Assembly: GCA_015832175.1 (NCBI GenBank)
Contig: WJXW01000012.1
Span: forward strand, 82,001 to 146,000
DNA from: Paraphaeosphaeria minitans
Lineage: Eukaryota > Ascomycota > Dothideomycetes > Pleosporales > Didymosphaeriaceae
DNA length: 64,000 bases
Direction of reading: 5' to 3'
Below, piece by piece: positions 1 through 11,793 of this stretch (its first letter is position 1; each line of letters opens with the position of its first letter). The position numbers and the translations under genes are program-made. Under the pieces are notes generated by a model. The model searched no databases. It was given only the letters and a program-made list of their open reading frames with translations, and was not told where the DNA came from.

Positions 1-13
1 CGCCATCTTTATC

Positions 14-1351
14 ATGTTGAGTGAACGACTGGTAAAGCCGTGGAAGCTGCCCAAACACAAAGTCTACGTCTTTCAGAATGGCAACGTTATTGATACTGTC
101 ACTGGAAACGTTCGGCACAAATGCACAATCACCGTAAGACGGGGTTTGATCGCATCGGTGGAAGACGATGATGCTGCGAAGCCACCGGTGGAAGACGCGA
201 CTATAATCGACCTCGAAGGTCGTTTCGTCTGTCCAGGTCTGATCGACTGTCATGTACATTTGATGGCTGTTCCTGGCTTCAGCGACCTCGGCAAGGCTTT
301 CAGCAATGACCATGATGTTTCGTTACTCCGGCAGCCGTACCTTTGCGGTCAAATTCTTGGTCGCGGGTTCACGACCGTTCGTGATTGTGGAGGAGCGCTA
401 CTGGCTCTAAAAGAAGCCATCGAAGACGGGGTGTTTCCAGGACCTCGCCTGTTCATCTCGGGCCACGCACTGTCGCAGACTGGAGGCCACGGTGACACGA
501 GAGGCCCTCATGACCGCAGCCAGTGCTGCGGTGGCCACACCACTGGACTTGGCCGCCTCTGCGATGGCGTTGCCGAGTGCGCAAAGGCTGTGCGCGAGGA
601 AATCCGCAGCGGCGCGGATTTCATCAAAATCATGGGAGGTGGCGGTGTAAGCACACCTACAGACAAGATCGAGCATCTCCAGTTCACCCCAGAAGAGATT
701 CGTACAATGAGCATGTGTGCAGCCAACGCTGACACATGGGTGACTGCGCATGCCTACACCCCAGAAGCTATAAGACATTGCGTCGACAACGGCGCCCGAG
801 GCATCGAGCATGGCAACTTTGTCGATGCCCCCACAGCCAAATATATGGCAGAGAAGGGGGTGTTTCTCACACCAACGCTCATCACTTATGCAGAGATGGC
901 GTCGCCGCGCTGGCCCAACTATCTACCTCCCGAATCGGTTGCCAAGAATCAAGTCGTGCTACAAGCAGGTTTGCAGTCGCTGAAGATTGCCGCAGACGCA
1001 GGCGTGACTATCTGTTATGGGACTGACCTTTTGGGTCCTTTAACAGTAGCACAGACCCGCGAGTTCGCTCTGCGATCTGAGGTGATGTCACCTCTTGCCT
1101 TGCTGCAAACTGCGACGATAAACGCAGCCAAGTTGCTGAGGCAGGAAACCTCACTCGGCCAGATACAACCAGGATTCAAGGCGGACATTTTGATATTGGA
1201 GAAGAACCCCCTCGAGGATATGACGGTATTTGATCATTCCAGTGATTTTTTGGTGGGTATAATGAAGGATGGATATCTATACAAGAGCAAGCTGGGTGGC
1301 ATCCAGGAGGATATTCCGATTGTGTCGAAAATCTTGAAGCCATCATTGTAG
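14..1351 (+). CDS. Metal-dependent amidohydrolase (imidazolonepropionase/prolidase-like)
   Basis: Single-exon gene of 445 residues in the amidohydrolase superfamily, which hydrolyses C-N bonds in amide or cyclic substrates at a one- or two-metal centre in a TIM barrel. Visible metal ligands, in family order: DCHVHL (His80 and His82), the lysine in the DFIKIMGGGG stretch (family position of the bridging lysine), VTAHAY and GIEHGN histidines, and the GTDLLG aspartate near the C-terminus. The ATG lies 13 bases inside the window and is followed by a normal N-terminal beta segment (VYVFQNGNVIDTVTG), so the protein looks complete, although an upstream exon outside the window cannot be excluded. No signal peptide is seen, so it is probably cytosolic. 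It converges on the Zn2Cys6 regulator. Substrate cannot be read from sequence. Confidence 0.88.
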   Translation: MLSERLVKPWKLPKHKVYVFQNGNVIDTVTGNVRHKCTITVRRGLIASVEDDDAAKPPVEDATIIDLEGRFVCPGLIDCHVHLMAVPGFSDLGKAFSNDHDVSLLRQPYLCGQILGRGFTTVRDCGGALLALKEAIEDGVFPGPRLFISGHALSQTGGHGDTRGPHDRSQCCGGHTTGLGRLCDGVAECAKAVREEIRSGADFIKIMGGGGVSTPTDKIEHLQFTPEEIRTMSMCAANADTWVTAHAYTPEAIRHCVDNGARGIEHGNFVDAPTAKYMAEKGVFLTPTLITYAEMASPRWPNYLPPESVAKNQVVLQAGLQSLKIAADAGVTICYGTDLLGPLTVAQTREFALRSEVMSPLALLQTATINAAKLLRQETSLGQIQPGFKADILILEKNPLEDMTVFDHSSDFLVGIMKDGYLYKSKLGGIQEDIPIVSKILKPSL

Positions 1352-1568
1352 GACATATTATCGCTTGATTGAAGCAGTACCTTCAAAGAATGGCCCTGAA
1401 CCTGTAAACATCGGTAGCCAGTTGGCCAGTAATCCAAGTCTCTGCTCAATGAGCCAATTGAAGAGCTCGTACATATCACCAGTAGTAAATGAACGATGGC
1501 TAAAGATGGCTGGAGGAGGGTACAAATAGACAAAAAACGCTATCGTTCAACTACTTATCCAAGTAGAC

Positions 1569-4284
1569 CTAGCCCACAATATCCGCCCAATTTAGCACGT
1601 CAAAACCAGTCAGATCTAGCAGTGAAAATTCTTCGTTTCCGGGTCTATCATTCATCGAAAGCCGGTTGGAATAAACATCCCTTTCTGTTTGACTGCGATC
1701 GAAAGGAGAGGATGACGGGTCGAGGAATGCAGGAGCCACTGTCGATGGAAAGTGGCTGGTTTCCGCGGGCGTGACAGTTTGAGGGAGTGGCTCATCGATC
1801 GCTGCGAGATTCTGCGCAAGCGAAGCGTTCATACTAGGCGGTCGAGTGTGTCTGCGACCGCCCTCAGGTTGTTCATCGGCATCGTGTCGATCTGAAAACC
1901 ACGATAGCCATGCCTGATAATCATTGGTGGCCGGACCTGTCGTGTACGTAAAATACCTGTTGGATGGCTTTCGAACGGACGTTTGCGGACGAGCTGCGCG
2001 TAGTCGTGCGGCAGCTTCCGTGACAGTATCTCGGAACTTCTGCACAAAGTCAACACCCATCTCGGCTGAGGTATTCCCAGCTGCTAGGGATTGAAGACAG
2101 TTGATCCCGAACTGGATCAATCTCGCATTCGTCGCATCCTTGTCTAGTATGCTGCCGAGTAGCAGTATGATCGTAGCGATGCTGACGCCTTGGAAATCGG
2201 TGAAGGAAAATTGCGACACACTCCCAGTCAGGTATAATTGTTCGAAGAGGTGAAGGATCTTGGTCGCAGCTCTGATGCAATGGCTAGCCATCACTTCCAC
2301 TTCGCCTTCCAGAATATGGGGTGAAAAGGGATCAACAAGGGCATGGTGTAGGCGGCGTCGGACGTATGTCAACAGAGATGCTTTGCATAGAATTATCCAT
2401 CCGTAGCGATAGTTTTGATGCAGGTGGATGACAGTCCTGAATCCTTTGGTATTTTGTGCGATGTGCTGCAGCTGAAGAGTGATTGGAAGTGATCGTTTCC
2501 ATTCCTGCAGCCTGACTGCTAGTCGTGCAAGAGGTAATGGCTCTCTCGAAGACGCTGAACTAAAGTTCCAGTTTTAGTATAAGAAATGATAGGCCTTGTT
2601 AGAACTTACATCGTTTCGGAAATCTCATCCAGCAAAAGTACTAATCGGCTATTGGCCACTTGGTGATCGATATTGTCGAACGGTTGGTCGTCATCCAATG
2701 CGGGCATCCGCTTAGGGAGGGGTGTTTGGATGTTTTCTCTCTTAAATGTAGGGAGGAGATTGAGCTTTATCGAGATGGTCCTTGCGATTCACATGTCAGC
2801 GCTGCTGCTAATCGAGCGCCCTTTCGGTTGGAGTATTCTGTGTTGTAAAGATCTGGTTCACTACCCTTGGGAAAACCGTTTTATAAAAGATGGGGATGTT
2901 GCGGAGACGCACCGTTCTAGTGAGAACAAGGCCCACCACATCCGGTGCCGTATCTCTCTTTCTTCCTCACTATGGGCTGGATCAACCTGGTTTCGATGTA
3001 ACCCATGCCCGATAGCCATTCGCATTGCCATGCCCATATACATAAATGCAGTGCTACGAGCTTTTGCCGGTAACAGATATACACCCATCATGAACAACGT
3101 CTGGATAGATCTCAGCGTGGAAGACTCGAGAACGAATGGCACAAGATTCCGGGCTGCCTCGTAAAATGCCCGACCTGGGTCCTGATCCAGTGCTATGATC
3201 TTCAGGTTTGCCTCTTGGGAGACGAGCGCAGCGAATTGGCTGCCCAGGGCAAACTCCATCAGGGCCTGGCAAACAAAGTTACAATCTGAGCGGAGACTGC
3301 ATGATGGCTCGGCATATAATTGGCTGAGCTCGCGCCTGAAAAACTTCTGATTGTGGTAGAAGAAACAGTCCGTGCCCAGGTCCATGCAGATATTGGTGAG
3401 GAATTCAGCAACCGGCTTTGGAGGAAATTTTTGGAGAGCTTTTTCGACACTAGACTTCTCCTGATGTGACGGACCTACACGATCTATCACAAGCTACGCA
3501 GAAGGATATCAGCACTTTGAAGGTGCATTCGGTTCTTCGACCAAGCGAAACGTACCTGCTCAAACTCGTGCCCACCTTCCAATTGAAGTGGTGGAAGGAA
3601 CATCGACTCTCGCAATTTCGAAAGCAGAGCGTCCGGCCTCAAGTTATCTCCAGACGCTATCATACTTAGCATGGAAGGTATAAAGCCCACAATCAAAAAG
3701 CTAATTACCTTTCTGCATGAGTCCATCGACACAGAGGTCTGCACCTGTGGGTATGCCACGCGCTCGAACATTTTCTTCAGCGGAAGACTCACCCGGCGGT
3801 TCAGAGATGGAATAGCTCAATATATCTGCATGTCGAGTGAGTTGACCAGCCTGCGAAAGTGTACATGTAGGCTCGTGAGCGGGCGACAGGAGTTCCAAGT
3901 CCACGTCCCGTACGGTTTCGGTGGGCCTTCGTCCTAGGGTTAACTCACTCCTCGTGGTCAATCAAGTCAGCTTGACACATACCCAATGTTAGACAGCTCG
4001 TTGTAAGTCGAAGATGTTGGCGGTGTTGACGTGGTGTCTCTTTCCTTTGAGTACCTGCACAGCGCTCCAATCCTATAGCAACGCTGACAAGGCCCTTGTT
4101 CGGTTTGGATGCATTTGCTTTTCCGGTCTTGACATCGCTCACATCTGGCAGTACCACTTGATTAGTTGCCAGCGCTCCGCCAAACGACAATTGCAGCGTC
4201 TTACGCTCGCTCGGCCCGTTTTCTGTTCTCTTTCGCAACTCTTCTTCGCTTCCGCGCCTCTGATGCAAACTTGCTCTGGTCCAT
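1569..4284 (-). CDS. Zn2Cys6 fungal transcription factor (8 exons)
   Basis: Rebuilt model, about 776 residues: exons 4284-4205, 4144-3983, about 3950-3709, 3656-3556, 3493-2913, 2837-2793, 2738-2610 and 2559-1569. Exon 1 encodes a very basic stretch; exon 2 opens with the Zn2Cys6 cluster (CERCQDRKSKC then CQRCYRIGALC, spacing C2C6C...C2C6C), which binds two zinc ions and contacts DNA. Exons 5-8 encode the fungal-specific middle homology region, including the MGMAMRMAIGHGLHR segment and, across three junctions, an SLER...GRSISSSAD...TPLPKRMP pattern typical of that domain. The C-terminus is polar and ends in an acidic-hydrophobic tail (DVLNWADIVG) that could be an activation domain. Phases agree at every junction, but intron 2 would be only 32-35 nt, so that boundary is uncertain. 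It is nuclear; its target is unknown, with GH79 or the amidohydrolase as possible neighbours under its control. Confidence 0.82.
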
Positions 4285-5398
4285 GCGCACGTTTGAAACG
4301 CTTTTCGTTCACCCAGCTGCCGACACCACAAGTTCTCTCTATAACGCGAAGTAGGCCATTATCGGAAGTGGCTTGGTGGATGGTCGGTCAAAGCCCTAAA
4401 CCATGATATGGCTTCATCGACTGGGCTCTACAACGGACAAGGCCACGTGACTCCTAATCGAGGTTCGCGTGTTCGGCCGAGAACCCTGATTTGGTCTAGT
4501 GATGACGCAATCTCGGATCAATTTTTCCTTCCGGTTTCGCCGAGGTTAAGCCAGGCATCATCCCCACGATCTTTCGGACGCGTCACGGAAATGTGTCTAG
4601 TCTATCAGTTACCGCAGTGGCTCTTCCAACTAGACTACCCAGGACGTCAATTCAGCTTTCCGGCTTTCCGGCAGGAATCTGCGCAACATCAATTGCGAAC
4701 GGACTCAGTAGGTTCACGCTGTCAACGGGATCTGTTACTCGTCGCAAGGAACGACTTGCGATGAGATAGGAGCAAAGAATGTCGGACCCTTGATGAGACT
4801 CAAACTTCGATTACCAGCAGAACATGGGTAAGGTTCTTGACATATCGCTTTTGATTTCAGCACTGTTCAAGAGGGGGGGGGGGGGGGGGGATGCTCGATG
4901 TGCTGGACAATGGAGGCTTCCGCTGAAGCAGACGTGCATGTTGACAAGCACTTGGATGTGTCAGTCTATAACATCGAGTAGACTACAAAAATCGCATTTC
5001 CCATGGCAAAGGGCCGTACCTTACGCAGGGACATGTCTCCTGCACCCCGCAAAATCCCCGCACTCTCCCCCACATGCCGGCCATCCTTCTCAACCCGCTT
5101 GCGGCAAGCAGGTATACTTTACTGCGGAAAGCAAAGCAGCTGAGAATCCACTCTCCACCTTCCGAAGAGCTTAGTCAAATTAAGACACTGCCTGTTCGAC
5201 TTACGGTTAGCAGTAAGCAAGTTTCTCTGCTTGTCGGCCTTCGCCCTTCATTCGATTAATGATCTTCAACTGCCGGACGTGATGCCTTCCCGAAAACAAA
5301 GCCTTAAGAAGCCAGTGGATTGGTGCATGTACATGTGTAGCAACCTACGTCGATTTTTTCGCCTGCACTGATTTTCTTGGTTCTCTGAACGCAGCAAA
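4285..5398. other. Intergenic region between regulator and GH79 gene
   Basis: Divergent upstream region of 1.1 kb for the Zn2Cys6 factor (minus) and the GH79 gene (plus). It holds a run of 18 G at 4873-4890. Open frames here show no domain, no codon pattern and no splice-supported extension. No gene is called. Confidence 0.6.
4873..4890 (+). repeat. Homopolymer run G18
   Basis: Eighteen consecutive G residues. Its length should be treated as uncertain because homopolymers are prone to both slippage and sequencing error. Confidence 0.9.
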
Positions 5399-7036
5399 AT
5401 GCTAGACCAGATCCTCTTCAGCGTGGCAATAGCCTGTGCTTTTGCACCAAGCGCGGCAGGCGAAGTCGTCCAACTGCAAGTACCAAATCGACCACCTGCT
5501 GGGACGCATGTCCTCACTGGGTCCTTTCAAGGTTATTCGATCGAGTTTGCATCATTCCCAGCTATAGCGGGCAACTATTCGTAAGTCCACTCATCGCCAA
5601 ACATGCAACCCTGCTCATGCACAAAACTACAGTTCGCCCAATAAGCTTTCCTATCGGATGCTCCAGAATCTGAAGGATGTTGCCAGGAGCGCGGTCCCCG
5701 TTCGCATCGGTGGCACCACGGCCAACCACGGAATCTGGGTTCCCGATCAAAAACAAGCCATCATTCAAAATTTCGCTACTCCAGGTGCAGACCAGCCAGC
5801 CAATTCGACATGGGGCCCTTCCTACCTGGAGTCTTTCAAGGTCTTACCAAAAGGCACCCCGTATACGGTCGGCGTCACGTTTGATGACGCAGACGACGGA
5901 GCCAAGTCAACCGTCACAGAGGCACAAGCTCTCTACAATGGCCTCGGTAATGATATATTTGCCTTCGAGGTGGGAAATGAGTTTGATGGTACGAACTTGG
6001 TTGCAAGTCACATCACACACAAAGCCATGACTAATTACTTGCAGCATTCCCGGTAGATCGTGACACGAGTACTTGGTCCATTGAGAAGTATGTTCCAGAA
6101 TGGTTGGATCGCACGAGCGTTGTCGCGAAAAGCGTGCTGAAGAAGACGGATAAAAAGAGGTTTCAGGCTGGTGCTTTTGTTGCCCCAGGCACGACCAGCA
6201 ATGACACTACGTGGACGGCGAAAACAGCTATTGATTTAGGAATTGCTTCCACAGGCCTGGCAAAGACCTTCTGTACGCATCAATACTTTGGTGCTGCATG
6301 CGGCCCCGTGAAGCCAACGCTCGCGGGAGACCTGTTGAATCGCACCAATATGTTCCCCTGGATGGAGTATCACCGCCAGGCATCTGCATACTCCGTCGCC
6401 AAGGGCCTACCCTACGTAATCGGAGAGACAAACTCAATTGCCTGCCAAGGCCTTGCTGGCGTCTCTGACGTGTTCGGTGCGGCGGTCTGGAGTGTTGATT
6501 ACGCCTTATACGCAGCTTCACTCAATGTGTCCCACATCTTCTGGCACATGGGCACTGGCTATCGTTATGCCGCCTGGCAGGCTACGCAGAATGGGACCAC
6601 GGCACCCGGGCCCCGGCCACTCTACTATGGCAATCTGTTGGTCGCTACTGCTCTGGGCGACGGCAACTCCCAAGTCACGCCCATCGTGAACACGACATCG
6701 CTGGCCGGATATGCAGTGTACTCAAGTAAATCACGAAAGGCCTCGATCCGCAGCATTGTTTTGATCAACATGGACGTCTTCAACTCCACAAGCACTCAAG
6801 CTCCTTCGCGACCGAGTGCAGAATTTAGGCTTCCTGTTGAGCTTCGTGGAAAAAAGTCCAAAATCTCGGTGCAGCGACTGAGGGCACCTGGCGCGGAGGT
6901 GCGTGAGGGTATAACATTCGCTGGACAAACGGTGGCGCTCGATGGGAAGATCACGGGCAAAAGAAGGAAGCAGTTTTTGACGGGCGACACTTTAAAGGTA
7001 TATGCAAGCGAGGCCGTTATATTGCTGATAGAATAG
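5399..7036 (+). CDS. Secreted glycoside hydrolase family 79 (beta-glucuronidase-like)
   Basis: Three exons (5399-5580, 5633-5988, 6045-7036) give 509 residues; both introns have gtaagt/gtacga donors and CTAAT-like branch sites. The first roughly 20 residues (LFSVAIACAFAPSAAG) form a signal peptide. The catalytic barrel carries the two GH79 glutamates: GNEFD near residue 177 (acid/base) and IGETNS near residue 307 (nucleophile), with spacing as in GH79 beta-glucuronidases. The C-terminal 130 residues form the beta-sandwich seen in fungal members. GH79 enzymes release glucuronic acid or 4-O-methyl-glucuronic acid from proteoglycans such as arabinogalactan, so a role in plant or fungal polysaccharide turnover outside the cell is expected. 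Exact substrate is inference. The proximity of the Zn2Cys6 gene, divergently transcribed, is suggestive only. Confidence 0.9.
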
Positions 7037-8674
7037 TGTCCAAACTGGTTTGAGCGTTTTTGAATACACTGTCTCTCATGTGAACGTGAACACCAAAGAT
7101 AACGTATGAAGTTGGACTTCGAGACACGTCTAGTAGCCTGAGTCATACGAGAGTTTACTGTGAAGAGTCTAATCAAGACCAAGATTGTATGCCTGTCGAT
7201 CAGGATCGCCGAGCGATCTCCAGCAGATGAAGCAGACGATCACTCTGACCCAAAGGACGGAGTAGATGCCATCGAAGACATATCCAAGGGGCTTGCAGAC
7301 GTAGCTGTGGTGAGGCTGGGGAAGGACTTTTTTTCGTCGCATTGAAGACGCTGGCGGCAATTTCCTGGGTAAGGCCCCTGTCGCGCGATACATTAAAACA
7401 TTCGCAGATCTTATCTTTGTGTGGGATGTGGCAGTCGAGCGCTTAGAAGAAGAAACGGTTCTCTTCGCCTGCCTTTGGGAGCTTTTTGACCTTCGGATTG
7501 TGGGTGTCAACTACCTGAGACTCCGAAATCTGCAATGAGAGCGCACAATGTTCGGTAGATAGGCTAGGCATGGCGCGAGAATGCCTCGTTGCCGATGAAT
7601 CGCGACTTTGAGAACGAATCCTCTTCATTACACGCTTTACGGCACTAGCGAGTCGGGTGGATGACATCATCATGGAAAGACGGTTCGACTCAGGACCGCT
7701 TCACGCGTCAGAGCTGATGGATTTTTCTTTTTTCTTTTCAAGGCATGGTCATGATGCGACTTGCTTGGATGTGGTGGTCTTGATAATGGTGAGACAAACT
7801 GAAGGAAAAGCCTTGGGCGAAGTATGGTCTAGGGACAAATGCGCAGGCCGACGAGTGGGTGATCAATCTGGGAACCGATCCATACTTACGAAGTTATTCT
7901 CCTGCAAGCGAGGCTCAAAGCCATAAAAAGGCGCACTACGAGCACATGAACAGGAGTTTGGTCTTAACTTGGTGGAAATGCCTGAGTGAGCCGCAGCCTC
8001 GTTCCAGACATGAACGCTACCAAGATTGTTGCTATAACTCCACTCGCTATCTCGGTCAACATTGCTCTTGCCAGTTCCATAGACTTAAACACATATCAGA
8101 CCTGGAGGTTGTTCCTATGCCGGGTACCTTGGATAATCAGAGCTCTCTTGTGACCTCCCCTTCCACTGTCCTTTGGTTCTCATATCTAAGCTTGGGCGTG
8201 CTGTCTGAGAACAGGACCGCTCGACTGTTGAAAATAGTCAATTCTTATCGTACCATAGGACTGATTGAGATCTGGATCCTGGAAAATATGTGTCAATCTG
8301 CGGAGGTGAGGACGCATAATGTGGGAAAATGCCTCAATGTGCTAGGCTTATTTCGGAAACTACCCATTCCCATCGACAAGCACCGGACATAGGACTGACA
8401 TCACTCACCAATTTCACACGCTCGGACATGGTGGATTTGCACCCTTCGATGTCCTGTTAGTAGACACTGTCAGCAAGAACTGGTGCTAACGAATGAGTTG
8501 ATTCGGTCTCGAAGTTATACACTGTGAAGGTGTTCAATGAAGTGGTCATGAAATAGTGCTAGATATCCCCGCGTAAACCCCATAGGGGTGCGGGAGCGTG
8601 AAATTTCAACGAACAAGAATCTAAACTGAGTGCAGTTGACATGTTTTCATTGCGGGTCGTTTGGCAGTGTTTGA
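7037..8674. other. Convergent intergenic region, possible minor gene remnant
   Basis: Gap of 1.6 kb between the 3' ends of the GH79 and M13 genes. On the minus strand from about 7673 to 7200 one frame is open apart from a single TAA at about 7443; see findings. The rest (7700-8670) shows only scattered non-homologous frames. No gene is called. Confidence 0.5.
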
Positions 8675-11068
8675 TTACCACAACTGGCAAGTTGGCTTCT
8701 TCTCCTTACACTTGAAGCTCTCCTTGAATTCGCGGCTATTCGCCATGGTCCCCAGGATGCGTGCCCATTTTGGTGCATGGGGATCGGTGTATATGCGCTG
8801 GATTGCCGTTTCCTTGCGCGACTTGCCACACCACCAATTCGAGTACGTAACAAAGAAGAGCTGGTCCTGCGTGAAGTGTTCCAAGCCCGGAAGATTCTGA
8901 TTCGGCTTTTCGTGAGCACGTCGCTTCCATGCTTGGTAGGACGCCGACAAGCCACCTGCATCAGCAATGTTCTCACCAAGCGTCAAGCGTCCATTCACGT
9001 GGAGGGGCTTGTCGTCTGATCCAGGAACAGTGAAGTTGGCATACTGATCAACAAAACACTCGGCACGCTTTTGGAATGCCTTCACCGTCTCGTTCGACCA
9101 CCAATCTGTATAGTTGCCAATCTGGTCATAGTGTCGGCCCGTAGAATCGAAGGCGTGACTCAGCTCATGGCCAGCCACAGAGCCAAAAGCGCCATAACTC
9201 ATGTACGCCGGGACGTTGACATCAAAGACTGGGAATTGCATGATTCCCGCGGGGAATACGATTTCGTTTCCCGGAGGATTGTAGTAGGCATTCACCGTTG
9301 GAACGGTCATGCCCCATTGCTCTCGGTCTACAGGCTTGCCAAGGGCAGACCACTCGTCCTCAACAGCAAACCGACGCACCGAGAGAGCATTAGCAAAGAA
9401 TGCCTTCGAGGATATGTTGACAGAGCTGTAGTAGTTCTTTAAGTTGGAAGGATCCATGATATCGGGGCTTATCGTAGGATATCCGATCTTCTGGACGATA
9501 TTGTGGACTTTGTCGATTGCTTGTTTTGTAGTAGCTTTGTCCATCCATTTGGTAGCTTTGAGCTTCTTGGCAAATTCCGTTTTGATATCGGTAATGATAG
9601 TGTCCCCAAACTTCTTCGCCTCGGCCGAGAAGGCCTTTTCGACAAAGAAACGGCTCAGAAGCCAACCCAAGCCGTCGTCGACATGGTTGACGCATCTCCG
9701 CCATCGGTCGGGAGTAGAATCAGGATCCTGGGTTTATTAGCTTAAAAGACTTGGGAATGGTGCGGAAAATGATGTACTTTGCCAACGAGCTCGTTCGTAA
9801 ACCTTTTGTAAGGCTTAATGGCGTCCGCCTCGATGTAACCAGAAAAAGATTGAACAGTCTTCCAAACGAAGTAGCTTTGAAGGACCTTGGCATCAGTTTC
9901 GTCGATAATCGAGGACAACCTCTTCTGGTACTCCGGGGTGTTCACGATGACGCGTGTAATGTCGATATCGCTAGGCGCCAGATCATGTAGGAGGGCTTTC
10001 AGGTCAACTTGAGGCGTTAGATTCGCTGCTTCGTTGACAGCCATTGGGTTGTAGTATTTAGTGACGTCTTCACGGTCCTCGGTAGAAGGTGAAGCGGCTG
10101 CAAGCTTCCTTTCCAGATCAATGACCTTAGAATAAGTTTCTTTGTCCTCCTCAGGGTACAAATTTCCGAGGACTTGAACAGCAACAGCGCGGTATTTCTC
10201 GACTAGCTTTTCGTCCTCATAGCGCTCCTTCGATGGGAGGCCAAAGCTCCAAGGAGCTGAAACTGACACAACAACTGTATCTGGGTCACGATCATCGGCG
10301 CCTGTACCTGCAGTGATTAGGGCCGACACCCCGTACTTGGCAAGGAGAAGTAGAACATCCCTAAGGCTTCCAGCTCTATCGATTGCATAAGTATTCTTGA
10401 TACCATTAATCACATCGAGTAGCGGACCAGCACCGACGTCCTTGATCTTGTCCTCATCCAAGCAGGCATCATAGGCTGCTTTCATTTTGTCGAAGTTTTC
10501 CTCATCTGCAGGCTTCTTAACGGCCATCAGGTTCATTGGCGAGAAGTACGAATGCTATAACCCATGGTCAGTTGGATGGTTAGTGTGGGTCAATGATACA
10601 CATACCTGAGAGTCTTTGGGGTATGGAGAGTCAAGAATGTGACGAAGCAAAAGTTCGGAGTTCTCATTCATGATAGTCCCTGTAAATGCGTCACCCTGAT
10701 CGGGACGAAGATCATGCCTGTCCCTCCAACCGCCACACACAAGCTCCTCGAAGTCGTCACAGGGATCGAGATCTTTGTAGTCAGGTGATAGATTGTACAG
10801 AATTTCCGACGCCGCGTGGACGCAAGCCGGGGTTACGCATAGCTTCGACAATTCCGCCTCCTCTTGGTTGTCCGCTGGTTTCGTTCGTCAACGGAGCACT
10901 CGCTAGCCTAGGCATGTCAATCTTACCGTCGGCAAAGCTATAATACACAAGTCCCAGAGCGGCAGCAATGCCAAACACTCTCAAAGCAGACACAACAGAT
11001 AAGCGACGCCGCGGTGATGCATTGGCCCTGGTAGAGGGAGGTGAGAGCAGGGGCGTCTTCTCCGACAT
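8675..11068 (-). CDS. M13 family zinc metallopeptidase (neprilysin/ECE-like)
   Basis: Four exons (11068-10927, 10874-10606, 10554-9778, 9727-8675) give 746 residues. A short cytoplasmic head is followed by one membrane segment (VSALRVFGIAAALGLVYYSF), so this is a type II membrane protein with its catalytic domain in the secretory lumen or outside the cell. Family markers: the first cysteine-rich stretch (KLCVTPACVHAASEIL, DPCDDFEELVCGGW), zinc motif HELSH at residues 583-587 in VAGHELSHAFD, third ligand glutamate in ENIADAGG, and the C-terminal CQLW that matches the conserved CxxW ending. Length fits the family. Such enzymes cleave small peptides on the amino side of hydrophobic residues. Intron 1 (gtaaga...ccag, 52 nt) is required to move from the membrane segment into the cysteine-rich frame. 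Confidence 0.92.
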
Positions 11069-11793
11069 GATGGAGACCGCCTGGGTTCAGCCGCCCTTTG
11101 CTTTAACTTATAATCTAGTACGAATTGATGGTCGAGGGCTTTCAAGTGTTATTCAGATGGAATAGAGATGAGTCTGTTTTGGCAGCGGTTGGCATGACGG
11201 TCACGATGCAATGATGCGGAGATCCAGGGAAAGGCGCTTGGCGGACCCAGCGACCCAATCAACGTTTCAGCCTGAAGCTCCAATCCCGAAATAGAGTAGC
11301 GTGTGACTCCATCAGAGTATGCGAACGCCCCGGCGCTTAGAATCAGCAACACTCTTCAGTTATTTCTGCAATCACATCAATTCGAGCTAGACTAGTGCGT
11401 TGAAGCATGCAGATGTTACCTTTTCTACCGTCTTATCTATGGGTGATCACCCTAGGTACTCATGCAGCCTTTAACATGTTGTCAGGATCTACCTACCTAC
11501 TTCGCGAGCAAGCGAGCTCGCCACTCTCTTCACTCTCTGACTTTCCCGCTCCTCGGCTTTCACTACAGCCTGATCTTTTAAACTTGTGTTCTACCATCTG
11601 CGACTCGCAGAATTGGTATAGTTGCACTCACAATTATCGCTTCTTACCTGCAAGTTACCAGCGCTCGAGTTGACGGCTCCTATTTCCTGGCACCAAAGGT
11701 CACGACAGTCTTGTTGAGGTTACCATTGCCGCTCGCAGTATTCGCGCCCTCTACTCTGCTCTTGACCTCGAGCTTTTTTTTAACATCACAACC
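11069..11793. other. Divergent upstream region, M13 peptidase and methyltransferase genes
   Basis: About 0.7 kb of non-coding sequence. A short tetranucleotide stretch (acctacctactt, near 11490) and a CT-rich tract up to the methyltransferase ATG are the only noticeable elements. No gene seen. Confidence 0.6.
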
